NCBI RefSeq assembly: GCF_938045405.1
Contig: NZ_CALIMW010000162.1
Span: forward strand, 1-17,851
DNA length: 17,851 nucleotides
Source: an uncultured Campylobacter sp.
Lineage (GTDB): Bacteria > Campylobacterota > Campylobacteria > Campylobacterales > Campylobacteraceae
Direction: 5' to 3'
Part shown: piece by piece, positions 1 to 8,193 of the stretch
Layout: each line of letters opens with the position of its first letter
Numbering within the stretch: position 1 is the stretch's first letter
Position numbers and translations under genes: made by a program
The notes under the pieces: generated by a model
Databases searched by the model: none
What the model was told of the DNA's origin: nothing
Seen by the model: only the letters and a program-made list of their open reading frames with translations

Positions 1-79
1 TACCGAGCAACTAGCCCGTTTTGATAAAAATTTAATTAAAATTTGCATAAAATTAAGGCAAAATTTTTAAAGGAAGCAT

Positions 80-1243
80 GTGCAACATATCATTAAGAAA
101 ATTTTATCAAGCGAAAGTAGCGCCGGCGTTATATTACTTCTATCCGCGGTTTTTGCGATCATAGCTCAAAACGTAAGCTTTTTATCTAAATACTATGAGG
201 CATTTTTACATCTAAGCTTCACCATAGGTGTGGGTTCTGCGAAACTTGACGAATCGATGCATTTTTTAGTAAACGACGTGCTTATGGCGATATTTTTCTT
301 TGCCATTGGACTTGAGCTTAAGCGCGAAAAAATCGAAGGGCAGCTGCGCCATTTCTCTCAAATTTTACTTCCTAGCTTCGCGGCTATGGGCGGAGTAATG
401 ATGCCTGCGATCATATTTTCGATCATCAACTGGGGCGATGCCGTCGCGATGAAGGGCTGGGCGATCCCAACGGCGACCGATATCGCCTTTGCTGTAGGCG
501 TTATGGCACTTTTGGGCAAAAAAATCCCGGCTAGCCTTAAAATTTTTGTCCTAACGCTTGCGATAATGGACGATCTGTGTGCAATTTTAATCATCGCTTT
601 GTTTTATTCCTCTACCATAAACGCAATCTATCTAGGTGGCGCAGCTGCCTGTGTCGCAATAATGCTAGTGATGAGCAGACTTGGCGTTGATAAAAAGCTT
701 CCGTTTATCATCGTGGCCGTGGTGCTGTGGGTGATGGTACTAAACTCCGGCATCCACGCGACTATCGCGGGAGTGCTTGCGGGCTTTTGCATCCCGCTTA
801 AGACCCGCTCGGGTTCTATGCTAAAGGATATGGAGCACGGACTAGCCTACCCCGTAAATTTCTTCATCTTGCCGATCTTTGCCTTTACAAACGCAGGCGT
901 TTCGCTAGCAGGCATCAGTCCTAGCTTCCTTTTCGGTCCGGTGCCTATGGGTATAATGCTCGGACTATTTTTCGGTAAACAGATCGGAATTTTTGCCTTT
1001 AGCTGGATTTTAATCAAAGCCAAAATCGCCTACATGCCGGAAAATGCAGGCTGGCCGCAGCTTTACGCAGTAGCAATTATCTGTGGTATCGGCTTTACGA
1101 TGGCGCTTTTCGTCGATGGCCTGGCATACGGCGGCAGCGATCTGTATCACTACACCGATAAACTCGCGGTATTTTTAGGCTCGATAATTTCCGGAGTAGT
1201 AGGATTTTTCGTCGCAAAAGCAGTCGCGGTAAAACAAAGCTAA
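80..1243 (+). CDS. nhaA: Na+/H+ antiporter NhaA
   Basis: This inner-membrane antiporter exchanges cytoplasmic Na+ (or Li+) for external protons, giving pH and sodium homeostasis. The 387-residue product is the usual family length and is almost wholly hydrophobic, consistent with about 12 membrane segments. The family's ion-binding acids are present: Asp134 in TATDIAFA and the Asp164-Asp165 pair in LAIMDD, matching D133, D163 and D164 of the E. coli protein. The start is GTG at 80, preceded by AGGAAG at 71-76. An ATG at 78-80 overlaps it but is in another frame and gives no NhaA sequence. The gene stands alone and converges with the leftward operon on its right. Family assignment is secure; the physiological ion preference is inferred from the family. 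Confidence 0.95.
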   Translation: MQHIIKKILSSESSAGVILLLSAVFAIIAQNVSFLSKYYEAFLHLSFTIGVGSAKLDESMHFLVNDVLMAIFFFAIGLELKREKIEGQLRHFSQILLPSFAAMGGVMMPAIIFSIINWGDAVAMKGWAIPTATDIAFAVGVMALLGKKIPASLKIFVLTLAIMDDLCAILIIALFYSSTINAIYLGGAAACVAIMLVMSRLGVDKKLPFIIVAVVLWVMVLNSGIHATIAGVLAGFCIPLKTRSGSMLKDMEHGLAYPVNFFILPIFAFTNAGVSLAGISPSFLFGPVPMGIMLGLFFGKQIGIFAFSWILIKAKIAYMPENAGWPQLYAVAIICGIGFTMALFVDGLAYGGSDLYHYTDKLAVFLGSIISGVVGFFVAKAVAVKQS

Positions 1244-1258
1244 ATTCCATAAAAAGAT

Positions 1259-1373
1259 TAAAATTTTAAAATTCTACCGCTCAAAAAATTTCAAAATTTT
1301 AAGAGCGGCTCTAAATTTTAAAATTTATAAGCTAGAAAATTTAGCTTGAAATTCTGTTTAATCTAAGTACAGC
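1259..1373. terminator. Convergent intergenic region with two short inverted repeats
   Basis: This gap lies between the converging nhaA and nicotinamidase-like genes. It holds an inverted repeat CCGCTC / GAGCGG (1277-1282 and 1313-1318) and a perfect 6-bp stem AAGCTA / TAGCTT with a 7-base loop (1329-1347). Both sit in AT-rich sequence that could supply U-runs in either direction, so a bidirectional terminator is plausible, but neither hairpin is followed by a clean T-tract. Confidence 0.4.
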
Positions 1374-1901
1374 TTAAATCACCAAAATACCCGCATTTTG
1401 CATTAAGCTTAGCGCACATTCGTCGTAGTAGCCGCGCTCATGGTTCGGCGCATCGTAGGTAGCTACCGCACCTCGCGGAACGACGACGTCTTTATCGGCG
1501 CCAATTTCGTTGAGATAGGTGCGCAGGCTAAGCGCAAACTGCATCACGCAGATATCGGTGCAACAGCCCGTAATCACGAAACGATCGAAGCCGCCCAGAA
1601 TTTTCTTATCCAAATTATGAAAGCCGTTCGTGCTACGCTTAAAAGTAACGTTTTGCTCGCTTACGAAGTGTGCGAGCTCCTCGATCACCTCCGCTTCTGG
1701 CGAGCCAACTAGGCAGTGAGCCGGATAGCGCTTCATCTCCAAATCCCGCTCGGCGTGAGCGTCGCAGATGAAATGCACGTTTTTCGCCGCCTCAATCTGT
1801 TTAAGCACCGCAGGAGCGATCTTTGCTATGCTAGGATCGGCCATCGCGCCGAATTTTACGAAGCCGTTTAACATATCGATCACAAATACCAAAGTTTTCA
1901 T
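1374..1901 (-). CDS. Isochorismatase-family cysteine hydrolase, nicotinamidase-like
   Basis: This 175-residue cytoplasmic hydrolase probably acts on an amide bond. Numbered from the ATG at 1901, the family triad is visible as Asp9 (VIDMLNGF), Lys88 (FKRS) and Cys118 (GCCTDICV). Asp47 and His49 (CDAH) plus His62 (PAHC) match the metal ligands of nicotinamidases (DWH and HC motifs), so nicotinamide to nicotinate is the best guess. A general amidase is the alternative. A TTG at 1904 would give one more residue but leaves only 2 bases after the AAGGAG at 1912-1907, whereas the ATG has 5. The ATG overlaps the TGA of the upstream hydrolase gene by one base (TGATG), so the two are probably translationally coupled. 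Confidence 0.8.
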   Translation of the reverse strand: MKTLVFVIDMLNGFVKFGAMADPSIAKIAPAVLKQIEAAKNVHFICDAHAERDLEMKRYPAHCLVGSPEAEVIEELAHFVSEQNVTFKRSTNGFHNLDKKILGGFDRFVITGCCTDICVMQFALSLRTYLNEIGADKDVVVPRGAVATYDAPNHERGYYDECALSLMQNAGILVI

Positions 1902-2707
1902 CAAAACTCCTTATAAATTTCAGGTTTCATATCTTTTAAAAGATCCATTTTAGCGCGAAATTTTAAAATTTCATTTAAATCCGCTCGAGCAATCTTCACG
2001 GCCTCTTTTTTGCCTAAGCGCGCGACGATCTCGCCGCCCGGACCGATCAGCATGGAATTTCCGCCGAAACTCTCACCCTGCCCCGTATCGCCGCAGCCGT
2101 TTACCGCACAGATAAAAATTTGATTTTCGATCGCGCGGGCTCTCGCAAGCGTGATAAAATGCTCTATGCGGCTCTGCGCGAACTGCGCGATCACAAAAAC
2201 AATCTGCGCGCCGCGAAGCGCTAAGGCGCGAAAAATTTCACAAAAGCGCAGATCGTAGCAGACCGCGACGCCGATTTTGACCGCGCGATTTTGAAATTTT
2301 ATCTCGCAAATGCCTAGCTTATCGCCGCCGCTTACGATCTCGTTTTCGCGAGCGAGCGAGAAAGCGTGGATCTTGTCGTAGCATAAAATTTCGGCTCCGT
2401 TTTGATAGACGAAAGCAGAATTATAAATTTTATCTCGCTCGGAGTTTATCGATCCGCCTATTAAAACAGCGCCGCAGTTTTGCGAAATTTCACTTAAAAA
2501 TCCCTTCGTTCGCGCAGCTCCCGCGTCGGCTAAGCGCTTGAAATTTCGCACGCAAAAGCCCGTGTTAAAGGCCTCAGGCAGCACCGCTACGTCCGCGCCG
2601 CGTTTTAACGCGCGATCTATAAGCTCTCGCGCTCGGATAAAATTTTGCTCGCAATCCGCGACAGTAGAGGCGAGCTTCACGTTCATTTGTAAGATTGCAA
2701 TTTTCAA
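1901..2707 (-). CDS. Carbon-nitrogen hydrolase (nitrilase superfamily, omega-amidase-like)
   Basis: This cytoplasmic amidase of the nitrilase superfamily has 268 residues, a normal length. The Glu-Lys-Cys triad is visible: Glu45 in VLPEAF, Lys112 in CYDKIHAF and Cys150 in VAVCYDLRF. The YDKIHAFSLARE and CYDLRF contexts and the later ARARAIENQ resemble the omega-amidase / YafV branch, which removes ammonia from 2-oxoglutaramate-type compounds. Substrate is inferred only. The start is TTG at 2707, supported by AGGAG at 2718-2714 with 6-base spacing and by the conserved MKIAILQMN opening. The gene lies 9 bases after ruvC and overlaps the nicotinamidase-like gene by one base, so the three form a leftward operon. 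Confidence 0.85.
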   Translation of the reverse strand: MKIAILQMNVKLASTVADCEQNFIRARELIDRALKRGADVAVLPEAFNTGFCVRNFKRLADAGAARTKGFLSEISQNCGAVLIGGSINSERDKIYNSAFVYQNGAEILCYDKIHAFSLARENEIVSGGDKLGICEIKFQNRAVKIGVAVCYDLRFCEIFRALALRGAQIVFVIAQFAQSRIEHFITLARARAIENQIFICAVNGCGDTGQGESFGGNSMLIGPGGEIVARLGKKEAVKIARADLNEILKFRAKMDLLKDMKPEIYKEF

Positions 2708-2716
2708 CTCTTTCTC

Positions 2717-3196
2717 CTATCTAGGCGCCCGGCGCATCGCGTGAGCGTGCGTGAGCGCAACGGCGATGGCGTCGGTAACGTCGAGCGGTTTGATCTCTTT
2801 ATTAATCCCTAAAATCCGCTTCACCATGAAAGCAACCTGCTCCTTCGCCGCCTTTGCCTTGCCCGTGACCGATTTTTTTACCTGAAGCGGCGTATATTCG
2901 GCAAAATTTCCAAAAATTTGTAAAATTTTAAGGGCCAGCGCGCCGCGAAACTGAGCGAGCTTTAAAACAGACTGCGGATTATAGGCATAAAACATCGATT
3001 CTATCGCGACCTCATCAATCTTATGAGCGCTAAAAATTTGATCGATCGCCTCGCTCATCTGCGTCATTTGAAATTGCACGTTTTCGGCCTTCATTTTCAC
3101 TAATCCCGCCTCTATGAGAGTAATTTTATTCACATCTTTTTCCAAAATCGCATAACCTAAATTTCTAGTTCCCGGATCGATTCCTAAAATTTTCAT
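2717..3196 (-). CDS. ruvC: Holliday junction resolvase RuvC
   Basis: RuvC is a dimeric endonuclease that cuts Holliday junctions together with RuvAB during recombination and fork repair. The 159-residue product has the four metal-binding acids: Asp7 (GIDPGT), Glu66 (AIESMF), Asp139 and Asp142 (LDVTDAIA). The ATG at 3196 is preferred over an in-frame GTG at 3202, because AAAGG at 3206-3202 is placed 5-6 bases before the ATG and MKILGIDPGT is the family's normal N-terminus. The gene is divergent from dnaA across the origin region and heads the leftward operon. A perfect DnaA box lies inside its 5' coding part (3126-3134). Confidence 0.95.
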   Translation of the reverse strand: MKILGIDPGTRNLGYAILEKDVNKITLIEAGLVKMKAENVQFQMTQMSEAIDQIFSAHKIDEVAIESMFYAYNPQSVLKLAQFRGALALKILQIFGNFAEYTPLQVKKSVTGKAKAAKEQVAFMVKRILGINKEIKPLDVTDAIAVALTHAHAMRRAPR

Positions 3197-3306
3197 AACC
3201 ACCTTTCACACTTATTCACAGTTTAATCACCGGTGAATAAACTGAAATTTACCGCAAATTTAGTGAAATTTAGCTAAAATAGCGGCTTAATTTATAAGGG
3301 AATTCA
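3126..3306. other. oriC: Probable replication origin part 1 (ruvC-dnaA side)
   Basis: Exact TTATTCACA sequences occur at 3126-3134 (inside ruvC) and 3212-3220. An inverted TTATTCACC lies at 3232-3240, abutting a near match TTAATCACC at 3223-3231, so the two form a near-palindrome. These match the DnaA box pattern of epsilonproteobacteria. They are followed by an AT-rich stretch with three AAATTTA repeats starting at 3245, 3256 and 3266, a candidate unwinding element. The divergent ruvC and dnaA genes and the known use of this locus as origin in the class support the call. Which side unwinds cannot be told by reading alone. Confidence 0.7.
3275..3301 (+). promoter_or_regulatory. Candidate dnaA promoter -10 and ribosome-binding site
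   Basis: TAAAAT at 3275-3280 is a plausible -10 element in T/A-rich sequence, and AAGGGA at 3296-3301 is the ribosome-binding site, 6 bases before the dnaA ATG. No -35 is evident, which is usual in Campylobacter. The adjacent DnaA boxes (3212-3240) would allow autoregulation by DnaA. Confidence 0.45.
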
Positions 3307-4635
3307 ATGGCGACGTCGCAAGCACAAGAAATTTTATCAAATTTAGAGAAGGAAATTTTACCTACCGAATACTCTAGATACATTAAAAATTTGAAATTCA
3401 ACGATAAAAACTCGACACCGGAATTTTTCATCTACAACGCAACTAACGAGTTTATCGCTAAATACGCTCAGACAAAATACGGCACTAAAATAAAAGAGCT
3501 TATCAAAAAACAGTTCGGTCTTAGCGACGTAATCGTCAAAATTACCTCAAAAGCTAAAATTTCACCGAAAGAAAAGGTAAAAATCATCTCCGAAAAGCCT
3601 AAGAGCACAATTTTAAGCGAAAACTATAACTTCGAAAATTTCATCATCGGCGATTCAAATAAATTTGCCTTCGAGTGTTCGGTATCCGTCGCAAAAGAGC
3701 CAGGAATTCGCTTTAATCCGCTCTTTATCTACGGACCTAGCGGGCTAGGAAAAACTCACCTGCTTCAATCGATCGGAAATTACTGCATCAAAAAGGGAAA
3801 AACCGTCATTTGCGTCACCAGCGAGCAGTTCGCTAATGATTTCGTCTTTAACCTTAAAAACAACTCGATCGATAAATTTAAACAAAAATACCGCAATTGC
3901 GACGTTTTGCTCATCGATGATATTCAGTTTTTAATCGGACGCGATAAAGCCCAGGAGGAGCTTTTTTATACGTTTAACGAGCTGAAAGACAAAAACTGCC
4001 AAATCGTCCTTACCAACGACCTGCCACCAAAATTCCTAAAAGGCTTTGAAAGTCGTCTTACAACACGATTTGAAAGTGGCATAATAGCAAACATTACCCC
4101 GCCAGATCTCGAAACTAAAATCGCCATTATCAATAAAAAGAGCGAGGAAAACCGCGTTAGAATTCCACACGATGTCGTAGAATATATCGCCGCAAATATG
4201 GGCGATAATATCCGCGAAATCGAAGGCGCAATAAACAAACTAAACGCATATTCCTCAATACTTCGCACAAAGATCACGCTGGAATTTACCAAAAGTACGC
4301 TTCAAGATCAGATCCATCAAAAATATTCAAGTGTAAGCCTTGAACACGTAATAGAGGTGATCTCAAAAGAACTGAACGTAAAACCTAGCGAGCTAAAGAG
4401 CAAAACGCGAGCTAAAAACGTCGTCGAAGCGCGCCAAATTTGCATATATCTAACCAAACAGTTAACTCAAAACTCAATGCCAAAAATCGCCGCATTTTTT
4501 AATCTAAAAGATCACAGCGCCATCAGCAAAAATATCAAAAAAATCAACGAGCTCATTCAAACCGACGAGATATTAAAGATAAAAATTGAAGAGCTAAAAA
4601 ACAAAATAACCAAAAAGGATAAGAATGAAATTTAG
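3307..4635 (+). CDS. dnaA: Chromosomal replication initiator DnaA
   Basis: DnaA is the AAA+ ATPase that binds origin boxes, opens the duplex and loads the helicase. The 442-residue product has a DnaB/partner-interacting N-terminal domain (about 1-75), a short linker, the AAA+ core with Walker A GPSGLGKT at 143-150 and Walker B LLIDD at 201-205, the RLTTRFESG arginine-finger region, and a C-terminal DNA-binding domain carrying the DnaA signature (DHSAISKNIKKI). The ATG at 3307 follows AAGGGA with good spacing. Clusters of DnaA boxes lie on both sides of the gene. The coding sequence is clearly more AT-rich than genes further right. Confidence 0.98.
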   Translation: MATSQAQEILSNLEKEILPTEYSRYIKNLKFNDKNSTPEFFIYNATNEFIAKYAQTKYGTKIKELIKKQFGLSDVIVKITSKAKISPKEKVKIISEKPKSTILSENYNFENFIIGDSNKFAFECSVSVAKEPGIRFNPLFIYGPSGLGKTHLLQSIGNYCIKKGKTVICVTSEQFANDFVFNLKNNSIDKFKQKYRNCDVLLIDDIQFLIGRDKAQEELFYTFNELKDKNCQIVLTNDLPPKFLKGFESRLTTRFESGIIANITPPDLETKIAIINKKSEENRVRIPHDVVEYIAANMGDNIREIEGAINKLNAYSSILRTKITLEFTKSTLQDQIHQKYSSVSLEHVIEVISKELNVKPSELKSKTRAKNVVEARQICIYLTKQLTQNSMPKIAAFFNLKDHSAISKNIKKINELIQTDEILKIKIEELKNKITKKDKNEI

Positions 4636-4791
4636 ACTTTATAAAAATAAAGTAAAAAAGGTGAATAAAAGTGAATAAAACAAAGCTACTTACTCACTGG
4701 ATAAACTATCTAAAGACAAGCTTTAGGATAAGTTTTTCACAAAAACCACTTGCCAACTACTACAACGATAAAAATTTAAAAGGATAAAAAT
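4636..4791. other. oriC: Probable replication origin part 2 (dnaA-dnaN gap)
   Basis: This 156-bp gap has two direct DnaA boxes read on the minus strand, TTATTCACC (4668-4660) and TTATTCACT (4678-4670), spaced exactly 10 bp apart, so on the same helix face. A near match TTACTCACT lies on the plus strand at 4690-4698 and a weaker TTTTTCACA at 4733-4741. AT-rich tracts at 4636-4659 and 4766-4791 could melt. Together with the ruvC-side boxes this suggests a bipartite origin, as known in Helicobacter and relatives. No dnaN promoter is obvious. Confidence 0.65.
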
Positions 4792-5871
4792 ATGAAAGTG
4801 TTAATCACTAAAAAACTTTTAGAAGAGATAGTTTCAAATACTAGCTCCTATCTTGATAAAAAAGATCTAAGCTCGATAACTTCACATCTTTTGATGAGCG
4901 CTAAAGATGGAATTTTTAGTATAAAAGCCACTGATCATGAAATAGGCCTCAGTTATAATTTACAAAATGTCACTATAGAAACAGATGGAGAAGCTACAGC
5001 AAATGGAGGCAAGCTCCTTAGCGTTATTAAAGGTCTAAGCGACGATAGCGTTACTTTAGAAACTGTCAACGGAGCGCTATTCGTAAAGCAAAAAAAATCC
5101 AAGTACAAGCTTCCGATGTTTGAGACGAGGGATTTTCCAAGCTTCCCTACAATAGATGGTAAAAACAGCTTTGACGTAAATGCTGGAATTTTAGGCAGAA
5201 GCCTTAAAAAAATATATCCATCGATTGATACGAACAATCCAAAATATGAGCTCAACGGCGCTTTAATCGACGTAAAAGAGGGCTTTATAAATTTAGTCGG
5301 AACCGATACAAAGCGACTTAGCGTTTATAAGCTGATCACTCAATCAAAAGCAGGCGAGCTAGATACTAAAATTTTAATCCCTAAAAAAGCGATAGGCGAA
5401 ATTCAAAAGTTATTTTCGGATAAAATTAAAATTTACTACGACGAAAATGTGCTACTAGCAGTGAGCGAGAATTTTGAGTTTTTTACAAAGCTTATTAATG
5501 GCAAATTTCCAAACTACGAGCGCGTGATCCCAAGCGATACGGCGTATAAAATTTTAATCCCGCGCGATAAGATGGTAAGCGGAGTGCGAGCGATAAACGC
5601 GATGTGCGAGGAGATGAAGGTTACCATTAAGAAGGACGTAATGGTTTTTGAGAGCATCAACGAGGACAATTCCGAGGCAAAGACCGAAATTGAAGCGGCG
5701 ATCGATATAAACGGCGAGATAGTCTTCGGCGTGAAAAATCGCTTTCTGCTTGATTTTTTAAGTAACATAGAGAGCGAAATTTTTGAGCTTAATTTTAACA
5801 GCTCCGATACGGCGTTCGTACTTAGCGCGGACGGCTTAAAAACGGTTGTTATGCCGATAAATAATATTTAA
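4792..5871 (+). CDS. dnaN: DNA polymerase III sliding clamp (beta subunit)
   Basis: DnaN forms the ring-shaped dimer that holds DNA polymerase III on the template and recruits repair polymerases and Hda-like factors. The 359 residues are about the family's normal length and form three repeated clamp domains. Recognisable features are the FEGxxFPTI-like DFPSFPTIDG near residue 120, the NPKYELNGALIDV domain-2 strand near 150, and the C-terminal VVMPINNI, equivalent to the conserved MPMR end. The ATG at 4792 has AAGGA at 4780-4784. The gene begins the run that continues into gyrB nine bases after its stop codon. The 5' half is much more AT-rich than the 3' half. Confidence 0.97.
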   Translation: MKVLITKKLLEEIVSNTSSYLDKKDLSSITSHLLMSAKDGIFSIKATDHEIGLSYNLQNVTIETDGEATANGGKLLSVIKGLSDDSVTLETVNGALFVKQKKSKYKLPMFETRDFPSFPTIDGKNSFDVNAGILGRSLKKIYPSIDTNNPKYELNGALIDVKEGFINLVGTDTKRLSVYKLITQSKAGELDTKILIPKKAIGEIQKLFSDKIKIYYDENVLLAVSENFEFFTKLINGKFPNYERVIPSDTAYKILIPRDKMVSGVRAINAMCEEMKVTIKKDVMVFESINEDNSEAKTEIEAAIDINGEIVFGVKNRFLLDFLSNIESEIFELNFNSSDTAFVLSADGLKTVVMPINNI

Positions 5872-5880
5872 AGGAAAAAT

Positions 5881-8193
5881 ATGAAACAAAATTACGGCGC
5901 TAGTAATATTAAAGTTTTAAAGGGTCTTGAAGCCGTTAGAAAGCGTCCCGGTATGTATATCGGAGACACCAATATCGGCGGACTTCATCATATGATTTAT
6001 GAGGTTGTAGATAATTCGATCGATGAGGCGATGGCGGGGTACTGCGACACAATCGACGTCGAAATCACAAACGAGGGAAGCTGCATCGTTAGTGATAACG
6101 GTCGCGGAATCCCCGTCGATATACATCCGACTGAAAAAATTCCTGCCGCGACGGTGGTTCTTACGGTGCTTCACGCAGGCGGTAAATTTGACAAAGACAC
6201 TTATAAAGTCTCCGGCGGTCTGCACGGCGTGGGCGTTAGCGTTGTAAATGCGCTTTCAAAAAAGCTCGTTGCTACGATCAAACGTGACGGAAATATTTAT
6301 AGACAAGAATTTGCCAAAGGAATTCCTACTACCGAGCTTGAAAAGATAAAAACTACTAATCGCACGGGTACTACGATTGAGTTTTGGCCAGACGGCGAAA
6401 TTTTTGAAATTTTAGAATTTGACGATGAAATTTTATCAAAAAGATTTCGCGAGTTAGCGTATCTAAATCCAAAAATTACGATAAATTTTAAAGATAATCG
6501 CACGGGCAGGGACGAGCACTTTCACTTTGAAGGCGGTTTGGAGAGCTTCGTAAACGATATGAATAAAGCGCCTGCCATATCCAAAGCCGTATCGTTTAGT
6601 GATAGCGCGGATGATGTTATGGTCGATTTTGCGCTGATGTATAACGAAACGTATAGCGAAAATTTATTAAGCTTCGTAAATAATATCAAAACTCCGGATG
6701 GCGGTACGCATGAGGCGGGCTTTAGAGCGGGTCTTACGCGCGCGATAACAAATTACGTCGCGGCAAATGCGGCTGCACGCGAAAAGGACACGAAGATCAC
6801 CGGCGACGATGTTCGCGAGGGACTCATCGCGGTAATTAGCGTAAAGGTTCCTGAACCACAGTTTGAAGGACAGACGAAGGGAAAATTAGGCTCAAGCTAC
6901 GTTAAGCCGATCGTGCAAAAGATGGCATTTGAGGTGCTTAGCAAGTATTTTGAAGAAAATCCGATCGAAGCGCGCGCCATTATGAATAAAGCTCTTTTAG
7001 CCGCGCGCGGTCGCGAAGCGGCAAAAAAAGCACGCGATCTAACGCGCAAAAAAGACAATATAAATTCCGTCGGAACCCTTCCCGGAAAGCTAGCCGATTG
7101 CCAGAGTAAGGATGCAAGTATTAGCGAAATTTATCTAGTCGAGGGCGATAGCGCGGGCGGTTCGGCGAAGCAGGGAAGAGACCGCGTGTTTCAAGCGATC
7201 CTGCCGCTTAGAGGTAAAATTTTAAACGTAGAAAAGGCGCGCCTGGATAGAATTTTACAATCCGAAGAGATTAAAAATATGATCACGGCCTTTGGTTGCG
7301 GTATCGGCGAGGAATTTAACGAAGAGAAGCTCCGCTATCACAAAATCATCATTATGACCGATGCGGATGTCGACGGTAGCCACATTCAGACGCTTCTTTT
7401 AACCTTTTTCTTTAGATTTTTACGCCCTGTTGTCGAAAACGGCTATGTTTATCTGGCACAGCCGCCGCTTTTTAGATATAAAAAGGGTAAAAAAGAAATT
7501 TATCTAAAAGACGAAAAAGCGCTGAGTGAGTTTTTGATCGAAACTGGCATCGATATGGGCGAGTTTGAAGGTATCGGCAACGAGGATCTAATCGATTATC
7601 TAAAAATAGTTTCAAACTACCGCTCGCTTTTAAATGAGCTTAAAAAGCGCTTCAGCGTGCTTAGCGCGATCAGATTTTTGATAGAAAACGACGAAGCGCG
7701 TAGCCTTGGTTATGAAGAGCTATTTAAAATTTTAAAACCGCGTCTTGAGAGTGAAGGATTTAATATCTTAAATTCCTACGTAAATGATGAAGGCATTAGA
7801 ATTTATGTCCAAACTCCGAGCGGCTTAGAACAGCTCGTGATAGATGAGAATTTATTCGGCAATTATATCTTTGAAGAGGCGATCAGAGTTTATTCAAAGA
7901 TCAAAGAGCGGGATGTAAGCTTTGGCAAGGATTTTATTGAAATTTTAGATGAAATCGAAAAAAGCTCGAAAAAAGGCGCTTATATTCAGCGCTACAAAGG
8001 TCTTGGAGAGATGAATCCGGAGCAGCTTTGGGAAACAACTATGAGCCCTGAAAATAGAAGGCTTTTAAAAATCAGCATTGCAGACGCACAGAGTGCTAGC
8101 GATACCTTTAATCTTTTCATGGGCGACGAGGTTGAACCGCGTAGGAATTACATTCAAGACCATGCCAAAGACGTTAAACACTTGGATATATAA
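5881..8193 (+). CDS. gyrB: DNA gyrase subunit B
   Basis: GyrB is the ATPase and TOPRIM subunit of gyrase, which adds negative supercoils with GyrA. The 770-residue product has the GHKL ATPase domain with Glu41 and Asn45 (YEVVDNSIDEA), DNGRGIP at 72-78 and GGLHGVGVS at 112-120, followed by the transducer domain. The TOPRIM acids are Glu421 (VEGDSAGG) and Asp494, Asp496 and Asp498 (TDADVDG). The C-terminal tail QRYKGLGEMNPEQLWETTM is the usual ending region. Length is normal, without the large insert seen in enterobacteria. The stop codon overlaps the next start by one base (TAATG), so translation of the next gene is probably coupled. Confidence 0.98.
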   Translation: MKQNYGASNIKVLKGLEAVRKRPGMYIGDTNIGGLHHMIYEVVDNSIDEAMAGYCDTIDVEITNEGSCIVSDNGRGIPVDIHPTEKIPAATVVLTVLHAGGKFDKDTYKVSGGLHGVGVSVVNALSKKLVATIKRDGNIYRQEFAKGIPTTELEKIKTTNRTGTTIEFWPDGEIFEILEFDDEILSKRFRELAYLNPKITINFKDNRTGRDEHFHFEGGLESFVNDMNKAPAISKAVSFSDSADDVMVDFALMYNETYSENLLSFVNNIKTPDGGTHEAGFRAGLTRAITNYVAANAAAREKDTKITGDDVREGLIAVISVKVPEPQFEGQTKGKLGSSYVKPIVQKMAFEVLSKYFEENPIEARAIMNKALLAARGREAAKKARDLTRKKDNINSVGTLPGKLADCQSKDASISEIYLVEGDSAGGSAKQGRDRVFQAILPLRGKILNVEKARLDRILQSEEIKNMITAFGCGIGEEFNEEKLRYHKIIIMTDADVDGSHIQTLLLTFFFRFLRPVVENGYVYLAQPPLFRYKKGKKEIYLKDEKALSEFLIETGIDMGEFEGIGNEDLIDYLKIVSNYRSLLNELKKRFSVLSAIRFLIENDEARSLGYEELFKILKPRLESEGFNILNSYVNDEGIRIYVQTPSGLEQLVIDENLFGNYIFEEAIRVYSKIKERDVSFGKDFIEILDEIEKSSKKGAYIQRYKGLGEMNPEQLWETTMSPENRRLLKISIADAQSASDTFNLFMGDEVEPRRNYIQDHAKDVKHLDI

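Noticed and set aside
1..79. Possible promoter upstream of nhaA
   Set aside because: The sequence is AT-rich throughout, with several TAAAAT-like words and none clearly better placed than the others.
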